Source: Bacteroides sp.
Lineage (GTDB): Bacteria > Bacteroidota > Bacteroidia > Bacteroidales > Bacteroidaceae
Assembly (NCBI GenBank): GCA_030529405.1
Contig: JAUMWZ010000001.1
Span: forward strand, 9,761-20,175
Length of the DNA: 10,415 bases
Direction of reading: 5' to 3'
Numbering within the stretch: the first letter of the stretch is position 1; every line of letters begins with the position of its first letter. The notes beneath the pieces are model-generated. The model searched no databases and was not told the origin of the DNA. It saw only the letters and a program-made list of their open reading frames with translations. This document shows positions 5,934 through 10,415 of the stretch, in pieces. The position numbers and the translations under genes are program-made.

Positions 5934-7880
5934 TTATGATTTGTAATTACGTGTTTGAACTTTTATAGCTTCATATACTAATGGTTCTTTGTGTAGAACA
6001 GGTGTTTGTTCGTCATTTCCTTGATATTCCCAACAAGCTACATAGAAGAAGTTTTCGTCATCACGCTTAGCTTCTCCGTCTTCTGTTTGATATTCTTCGC
6101 GGAAGTGACCTCCACAACTCTCATCTCTGTTAAGAGCGTCGTAAGCAACAAGCTCTCCCATAAGAATGAAGTCGTAAAGACGTATAGCCTTTTCAAGCTC
6201 AACATTAACACCTTCTCTAGTTCCAGGAATGAAAAGGTTAGTTTCAAACTCCTTGCGAGCCTCTTTCAACTTTTCAAGTCCTATACGTAGACCTTCTGCT
6301 GTTCTACCCATACCCATGTATTCCCACATAATGTGTCCTACCTTCTTGTGTATAGTGTCTACCGATAATTTACCCTTTATTGACATCAACTTGTCTATTC
6401 TTTCAGAAATAGCCTTTTCTGCTTCAACAAACTCAGGAAGGTCTGTTGAGAAACGAGGTACCGTAATCTGATCTGACAAGTAGTTTTGTATAGTGTATGG
6501 CAATACGAAGTATCCGTCTGCAAGTCCTTGCATCAACGCCGACGCACCTAAGCGGTTAGCTCCGTGGTCAGAGAAGTTACATTCTCCGATAGCAAACAAT
6601 CCCTTGACTGTTGTTTGTAACTCATAGTCTACCCAAATACCACCCATAGTGTAGTGTATAGCTGGATAAATCATCATAGGATTATCGTATGGACTTACGT
6701 CAGTAATCTCTTCGTACATGTCGAATAAGTTTCCGTATCTCTGTGCTACTACATCTTTGCCAAGACGGTTAATAGCATCACTGAAATCTAAGAATACTGC
6801 AAGACCAGTGTTATTAACACCGAATCCCTTGTCGCATCTTTCTTTTGCAGCACGGCTAGCTACATCTCTTGGTACAAGGTTACCAAATGCAGGGTAACGT
6901 CTTTCCAAATAGTAATCTCTGTCTTCTTCAGGGATATCTCTACCTTGTAGCTTTCCTTCTTGAAGTTTCTTAGCATCTTCTATTTTCTTAGGTACCCATA
7001 TACGTCCGTCATTTCTCAATGACTCTGACATCAATGTTAGCTTAGATTGTTTGTCTCCATGAACAGGAATACAAGTAGGGTGGATTTGCACGTAAGCAGG
7101 GTTTGCAAAAACTGCTCCCTTACGGTAACATGCGATGGCAGCTGTACAGTTACAACCCATAGCATTAGTAGAAAGGAAGTATGCGTTTCCGTATCCTCCG
7201 GTTGCAATTACTACAGCGTGTGCGGCAAAGCGTTCTAGACCTCCAGTCACAAGGTTTCTTGCTATGATACCTCTTGCTCTGCCATCAACGATAACAACGT
7301 CTACCATTTCGTAGCGAGTGTATAGCTTCACTGTTCCTGCTCCTACTTGGCGACTTAGTGCAGAGTATGCACCTAGCAATAATTGTTGTCCTGTTTGTCC
7401 CTTAGCATAGAATGTACGAGATACCTGTGCTCCACCAAATGAGCGGTTGTCAAGCAAGCCTCCGTATTCTCTTGCAAAAGGAACTCCTTGTGCAACGCAT
7501 TGGTCTATGATGGCGTTTGATACCTCTGCAAGGCGATATACGTTAGCCTCACGAGCTCGATAGTCGCCACCTTTCACAGTGTCATAGAATAATCTGTAAA
7601 CAGAGTCACCATCATTTTGGTAGTTTTTAGCTGCGTTTATACCTCCTTGTGCAGCTATTGAGTGCGCACGTCTTGGTGAGTCTTGAATACAGAAGTTGAA
7701 CACTTTGAATCCCATCTCTCCTAGTGAAGCGGCAGCTGATGCTCCTGCCAAACCTGTACCTACAACGATAACGTCTAATCTACGTTTGTTTGCTGGGTTT
7801 ACAAGTTTTTGATGAGCCTTATAATTAGTCCATTTCTCGGCGATTGCGCCTGCTGGAATCTTTGAATCTAAATTGATCAT
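5934..7880 (-). CDS. sdhA: Succinate dehydrogenase/fumarate reductase flavoprotein subunit
   Basis: A 648-residue catalytic subunit that interconverts succinate and fumarate on the cytoplasmic face of the inner membrane. The Rossmann motif GTGLAG at 41-46 binds FAD. His73 in RRAHSIAAQGG is the expected site of covalent FAD attachment. Active-site motifs follow: IHPTCIP at 266-272, VPRDVASRA with Arg338-Asp339, AIHYTMGGI with His409, and GECNFSDHGANRLGASAL from 432. The C-terminal helical domain contains the RDESCGGHFREEYQ segment typical of the family. The length and the HPTCIP form fit the Bacteroidota/epsilonproteobacterial type B enzymes. It is the middle gene: 63 bases after sdhC, 12 bases before sdhB. 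Fumarate reduction during fermentation to succinate or propionate is the likely role (frdA), inferred from lineage. Confidence 0.96.
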   Translation of the reverse strand: MINLDSKIPAGAIAEKWTNYKAHQKLVNPANKRRLDVIVVGTGLAGASAAASLGEMGFKVFNFCIQDSPRRAHSIAAQGGINAAKNYQNDGDSVYRLFYDTVKGGDYRAREANVYRLAEVSNAIIDQCVAQGVPFAREYGGLLDNRSFGGAQVSRTFYAKGQTGQQLLLGAYSALSRQVGAGTVKLYTRYEMVDVVIVDGRARGIIARNLVTGGLERFAAHAVVIATGGYGNAYFLSTNAMGCNCTAAIACYRKGAVFANPAYVQIHPTCIPVHGDKQSKLTLMSESLRNDGRIWVPKKIEDAKKLQEGKLQGRDIPEEDRDYYLERRYPAFGNLVPRDVASRAAKERCDKGFGVNNTGLAVFLDFSDAINRLGKDVVAQRYGNLFDMYEEITDVSPYDNPMMIYPAIHYTMGGIWVDYELQTTVKGLFAIGECNFSDHGANRLGASALMQGLADGYFVLPYTIQNYLSDQITVPRFSTDLPEFVEAEKAISERIDKLMSIKGKLSVDTIHKKVGHIMWEYMGMGRTAEGLRIGLEKLKEARKEFETNLFIPGTREGVNVELEKAIRLYDFILMGELVAYDALNRDESCGGHFREEYQTEDGEAKRDDENFFYVACWEYQGNDEQTPVLHKEPLVYEAIKVQTRNYKS

Positions 7881-7943
7881 AGTTTTAAGTTTTTGTGTTT
7901 TATAACCTAAGTATGGTTTTTCAAAAAGCTTTTAGTTTTCAGA

Positions 7944-8633
7944 TTACATCACAGACTTTAGGTAGAATGCAATCACAACCACAGCAAATCCTACTACTAT
8001 GATTGTAGAGAAAACGTCAGACACGCATTTCCATCTCTCTATCCAAACTTTGTTGTTCCAACCGATAGATTGAAGTGAGCTCCAAAATCCATGTGTCAAG
8101 TGGAACCAAAGAGCTGCCAACCAAACTAAGTAAAGTCCAGCATAGATAGGGTTAGAGAATGTTTGTTCAATGTGATACACACCGTTTGCAGCGTTAGCTA
8201 TAACGCCTTCTTCAACGTGCATACCCATCTTTTCCATAACTTCAGGTAACTGCATCTTTGCCCAAAAGTGGTAAAGGTGCAAACCTAAACCTAAAAGAAC
8301 GATAACGCCAAGTGCAAGCATGTTTTGCGATGCCCACTCCACGTTCTTAGGTCTGCTTGTTACAGCATACCTTTCGCTTCCTCTTGCCTTGCGGTTCTGA
8401 AGAGTAAGCCAAAAAGCGTACACAATGTGAACGATAAATAAAAACGCTAAGCCAGCAGTTGCAACTAGTGCATACCAGTTTGCGCCTAAGAACTTACACA
8501 CATCGTTATAAGCCTCTGCCGAAATAATAGCAACAAGGTTCATAGACATGTGAAAAGTAAGGAAAAGGATAAGTGCAAGCCCAGTAACGCTCATTACCAC
8601 TTTCCTCCCAACAGATGAATTACTTAACCACAT
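7944..8633 (-). CDS. sdhC: Succinate dehydrogenase/fumarate reductase cytochrome b558-type subunit
   Basis: A 229-residue membrane anchor that binds haem b and passes electrons to or from menaquinone. Five hydrophobic helices are visible at about 12-36, 54-78, 104-124, 162-184 and 206-227. Histidines sit within or at the ends of four of them (His28; His69; His119/His122; His178/His181), which fits the dihaem single-polypeptide type known from Wolinella FrdC and Bacillus SdhC; exact ligands are inferred. The start MWLSNSSVGRKVVMSVTGL is typical of the family, and no second small anchor gene (sdhD) is present, as expected. It is the first gene of the operon, with a consensus promoter at 8711-8741 and a leader of about 70 bases. 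Confidence 0.94.
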   Translation of the reverse strand: MWLSNSSVGRKVVMSVTGLALILFLTFHMSMNLVAIISAEAYNDVCKFLGANWYALVATAGLAFLFIVHIVYAFWLTLQNRKARGSERYAVTSRPKNVEWASQNMLALGVIVLLGLGLHLYHFWAKMQLPEVMEKMGMHVEEGVIANAANGVYHIEQTFSNPIYAGLYLVWLAALWFHLTHGFWSSLQSIGWNNKVWIERWKCVSDVFSTIIVVGFAVVVIAFYLKSVM

Positions 8634-8684
8634 AAATTTAATTGTTTTTAGATTATCTATTTATTACGAAATTTCATCTTGTAA

Positions 8685-8699
8685 CACGACCTCGTCGTG
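8685..8699 (-). other. Short hairpin at the predicted 5' end of the sdhCAB transcript
   Basis: CACGAC and GTCGTG form a perfect six-base stem with a three-base loop. From the -7 element at 8711-8718, transcription should start near 8704-8706, placing this GC-rich hairpin within the first 20 or so bases of the mRNA. The surrounding leader is A/T-rich and unstructured. A role in protecting the 5' end of the message is inference. Confidence 0.5.
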
Positions 8700-8710
8700 C
8701 ATATATGGCG

Positions 8711-8741
8711 CAAATGTATATCTTATTTGCATATAAGCAAA
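8711..8741 (-). promoter_or_regulatory. sdhCAB promoter, Bacteroidota type
   Basis: On the minus strand TTTG (complement of 8738-8741) is followed after 19 bases by TACATTTG (complement of 8711-8718), a complete match to TTTG-N19-21-TAnnTTTG. The leader to the sdhC ATG at 8633 is about 70 bases. Confidence 0.85.
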
Positions 8742-8940
8742 AGAATTAAAGAAATATTTCCGTAATATATTCTTGTTTTGTGTATTCTCTGTGTGGCTTT
8801 TTGATGTTGTTTGATGTCTTTTTTATGTAATGCGTATATATATAATGTGTGCTTAGTAATCTTTTTGTTTTTCTTTAGAATGTATTTTCTTCTTGTCTCT
8901 ATTTACTTGTATTTTCTTTCTTTGTTGCCCCGTTTTTGGA
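8742..8940. other. A/T-rich gap upstream of the sdh promoter, no gene seen
   Basis: The plus strand becomes T-rich with little C, including an alternating tract of about a dozen bases (TATATATATAATG near 8837). No coding frame, tRNA-like or terminator-like structure is supported. Confidence 0.4.
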
Positions 8941-9050
8941 CGGTATAGGGTCACCTTCCAAATCATACTTAGTTTAGTTCTCAATGATATATAATTTACT
9001 TTTTGTTTATATATGGTTTAGATGCTAACTGTGCATATTTTGCAAAACAG
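8941..9050. repeat. 22-base tandem repeat array 4 (intergenic)
   Basis: Units fall at 8941, 8963, 8985, 9007 and 9029 in an exact 22-base step. The clearest are 8985 (TGATATATAA) and 9007 (TTATATATGGTTTAGATG). The outer ones are more worn (CGGTATAGGG at 8941, TCATACTTAGTTT at 8963, CTGTGCATAT at 9029) but keep register and several core bases. The 9007 unit shares GGTTTAGATG with the TTGTTTAGATG of the unit at 4897. The array lies between divergent genes: 308 bases upstream of sdhC and 389 bases upstream of the collagen-like lipoprotein gene. Confidence 0.75.
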
Positions 9051-9374
9051 TATTTATGAGCTGTTTCTGATAGCAGTTGGATTTGTTTTTGTTTTCTTTT
9101 GTTTTAGCGTTTTATTTCTACTTTTCTATTGCCCTGTGTCTTTCTTTTGTTTGTTTTCTTGGGCGTTATCTTTTTTCTTGTTATTAGTGGTCAGCGTTTT
9201 ATATCTTTAAGAATTTCTTTCTGTTGCTTTGTCGTTTTAGTTTTCCTCTATTCTTTTCTTTCTGTGCCACTATTTATCCTCTTTCTTGTTTTATTTTATA
9301 GTATCAAGGTGTTTGTTTTATCTTTTTTAACTGAGGCTAGTTCGTTTTGTTTTTCTTGTATATTTATTTTTGCA
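9051..9374. other. Strongly T-rich stretch upstream of the collagen-like gene
   Basis: About 320 bases in which the plus strand is dominated by T, with G and C next and few A. Frames here translate to Phe/Leu/Val/Ser-rich strings simply because of the composition. I see no start with a leader, no membrane-protein loop pattern and no RNA structure, so I call no gene. No convincing TAnnTTTG promoter for the downstream gene was found in it. Confidence 0.55.
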
Positions 9375-9402
9375 AATAAAACCGATTATGAAAGGTTTTA
9401 TT
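9375..9402. promoter_or_regulatory. Inverted repeat upstream of the collagen-like lipoprotein gene
   Basis: AATAAAACC (9375-9383) and GGTTTTATT (9394-9402) are perfect complements separated by ten bases. TTT/AAA outside extends the symmetry loosely. It ends 36 bases before the ATG at 9439. It could be an operator or a leader hairpin; there is no T-run that would make it a clear terminator. Confidence 0.45.
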
Positions 9403-9438
9403 GTAAAATAGTATAGGTTAAACATAAATTTATTTGTG

Positions 9439-10415
9439 ATGAAAGTTGAAAAAATGAGAAAAATGACTTTACTGTTTTTCCTTTTACTCACTTTTGCGTC
9501 TTGTACAGAAGTTGAGATTACTTCTCCTAAAGGAGAAAAAGGAGAAACCGGCGATAGTGCTTATAAGACATGGGTAAAGTTGCTTGATTTGGGACATTAC
9601 CCTGATTGGAAAGGTGGCAAAGCAGAGGCAGACTTTATTCTGTTTCTAACTGGTAAAAAGGGAGATAAAGGAGATAGTGCATACGAAGATTGGAAGGAGA
9701 TGATAGCAGGAGGTAATGTGAACGACCCTCATAACCCTAATGATAAATGGGATCCTAATAGAAATTCCAAACAAGATTTCTATCTTTTCTTGACAGGAGC
9801 AAAAGGTTCTCAAGGTCCACAGGGTAATCCTGGCGCACAAGGCCCAGCTGGTCCTGCTGGTCCACAAGGCAATCCAGGACCACAAGGTCCTCAAGGTAAT
9901 CCTGGACAAACAGGTCCTCAAGGTCCACAAGGTAATCCTGGAACTCAAGGACTACCTGGATTGTCGGCTTACGACGTATGGAAACAAGAAGTAGCTAAGG
10001 GTACTTTGCCTAACCCGCATTCAGATGTTGATGGTTATGAAGGACAGTTTTGGCCTAAGGATAAAGTTGCTCTGAAAGACTTTTGGTTTTATTTGAGAGG
10101 TAAAGACGGTACAAACTCGAGCGAATTGATATCAGATTATATCATGTCGTTTAAGATTGTGCAAACTGCTGAAGATACACCTGGATATAATGTATTGACA
10201 GGTGACGCTGTTGTTGTTGTTAAAGATAGAGAAGGACAACCTTTATTAGCTGGCTCAACAGTTACTTTCGGCACAAAGTTTGGCTTTGCTGCTCCTAAGA
10301 CTTATACTGTTACAGCCAACAGTACTATTGTTATTCCACGTGAAGACCAACCTGAAAATGGAAAAGCATTCGATAAAAGAAGTGGAAGAGCATCAGTTAT
10401 GGACAAGGCGACAGG
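9439..10415 (+). CDS. Collagen-like lipoprotein with SAYxxW modules (3' end outside window)
   Basis: Open from ATG 9439 to the window edge (325 residues, no stop). A basic start and hydrophobic stretch (MRKMTLLFFLLLTFASC) end in a lipobox with Cys22, followed by the acidic TEVE, suggesting a surface or outer-membrane lipoprotein. ATGs at 9454 and 9463 are alternative starts. Three divergent modules, at about residues 39-72, 79-120 and 176-221, each start SAYxxW and end FxxFLTG or FWFYLRG, directly followed by Gly-X-Lys/Asp-Gly. Short Gly-X-Y runs precede the first two (GEKGETG, GKKGDKG). Between the second and third lies a stretch of 19 uninterrupted Gly-X-Y triplets (120-176) rich in GPQ and GNP, expected to form a collagen-like triple helix. 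From about 226 a beta-rich region (VVVVKDREGQPLLAGSTVTF) may be an Ig-like domain; that is inference. Role unknown; a trimeric surface stalk is plausible. Confidence 0.85.
   Translation, partial: MKVEKMRKMTLLFFLLLTFASCTEVEITSPKGEKGETGDSAYKTWVKLLDLGHYPDWKGGKAEADFILFLTGKKGDKGDSAYEDWKEMIAGGNVNDPHNPNDKWDPNRNSKQDFYLFLTGAKGSQGPQGNPGAQGPAGPAGPQGNPGPQGPQGNPGQTGPQGPQGNPGTQGLPGLSAYDVWKQEVAKGTLPNPHSDVDGYEGQFWPKDKVALKDFWFYLRGKDGTNSSELISDYIMSFKIVQTAEDTPGYNVLTGDAVVVVKDREGQPLLAGSTVTFGTKFGFAAPKTYTVTANSTIVIPREDQPENGKAFDKRSGRASVMDKAT
9796..9966 (+). repeat. Collagen-coding repeat within the lipoprotein gene
   Basis: Nineteen consecutive Gly-X-Y codon triplets, with near-identical DNA blocks such as CAAGGTCCACAAGGTAATCC recurring in 9-base-multiple registers. 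Glycine codons vary (GGT, GGA, GGC), so the repeat is stronger in protein than in DNA. Such tracts can gain or lose whole triplets by slippage without a frameshift. The antisense strand is also open here (9646-9948), but its translation is an artefact of the repeat. Confidence 0.85.

Noticed and set aside
7881..7943. A possible small gene or regulatory RNA between sdhC and sdhA
   Set aside because: The 63-base gap is A/T-rich with no start-stop pair of note and no stable stem; it looks like a plain operon spacer.
9361..9406. TTTG at 9369 with TATTGTAA near 9399 as a promoter for the lipoprotein gene
   Set aside because: The downstream element does not match TAnnTTTG and overlaps the inverted repeat; not annotated as a promoter.
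9022..9416. Two overlapping frames encoding very hydrophobic proteins of 62 and 95 residues
   Set aside because: They lie in a T-dominated stretch where any frame yields Phe/Leu/Val/Ser. They overlap each other, lack promoters and show no loop or charge pattern of real membrane proteins.
9646..9948. Minus-strand frame rich in Trp-Thr-Leu-Arg repeats
   Set aside because: It is the antisense image of the collagen triplet DNA; its repeats come entirely from the sense strand.

Overview
The window looks like a chromosomal segment from a low-GC member of the Bacteroidota, most likely Bacteroidales. Three things support this. Promoters have the Bacteroidota form, TTTG about 19 bases before TAnnTTTG, with no clear Shine-Dalgarno sequences. 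The respiratory complex has the cytochrome-flavoprotein-iron-sulfur gene order with a b558-type cytochrome. Gene families such as YfhO membrane proteins, DUF2807 proteins and a Cys-anchored collagen-like lipoprotein fit the same group. I cannot name a genus from sequence alone.

Layout from left to right: the 3' end of a YfhO-family membrane protein gene (+) with a terminator; a secreted DUF2807 beta-repeat protein (-); a periplasmic PhoA-type alkaline phosphatase (-); elongation factor P (-), divergent from ribosomal protein bL34 (rpmH, +) across a shared promoter region; a three-gene succinate dehydrogenase/fumarate reductase operon sdhC-sdhA-sdhB on the minus strand with a well-formed promoter and terminator; a long T-rich gap; and the 5' part of a collagen-like lipoprotein gene (+) that runs off the right edge.

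Most genes are ordinary housekeeping or envelope genes. The operon builds a menaquinone-linked membrane complex that interconverts fumarate and succinate. EF-P and bL34 serve translation. The phosphatase, DUF2807 protein and collagen-like lipoprotein are exported.

The most unusual feature is non-coding. All four gaps longer than 300 bases (1586-2020, 3425-3746, 4676-5165, 8634-9438) carry an array of about five degenerate repeat units with an exact 22-base period. Each unit is built on a TATATA core that in its best form is part of the palindrome AAACTATATATAGTTT. The two shorter gaps (574-808, 4314-4510) have none. The second point of interest is the collagen-like lipoprotein, in which three divergent copies of a SAYxxW...FxxFLxG module alternate with Gly-X-Y stretches.
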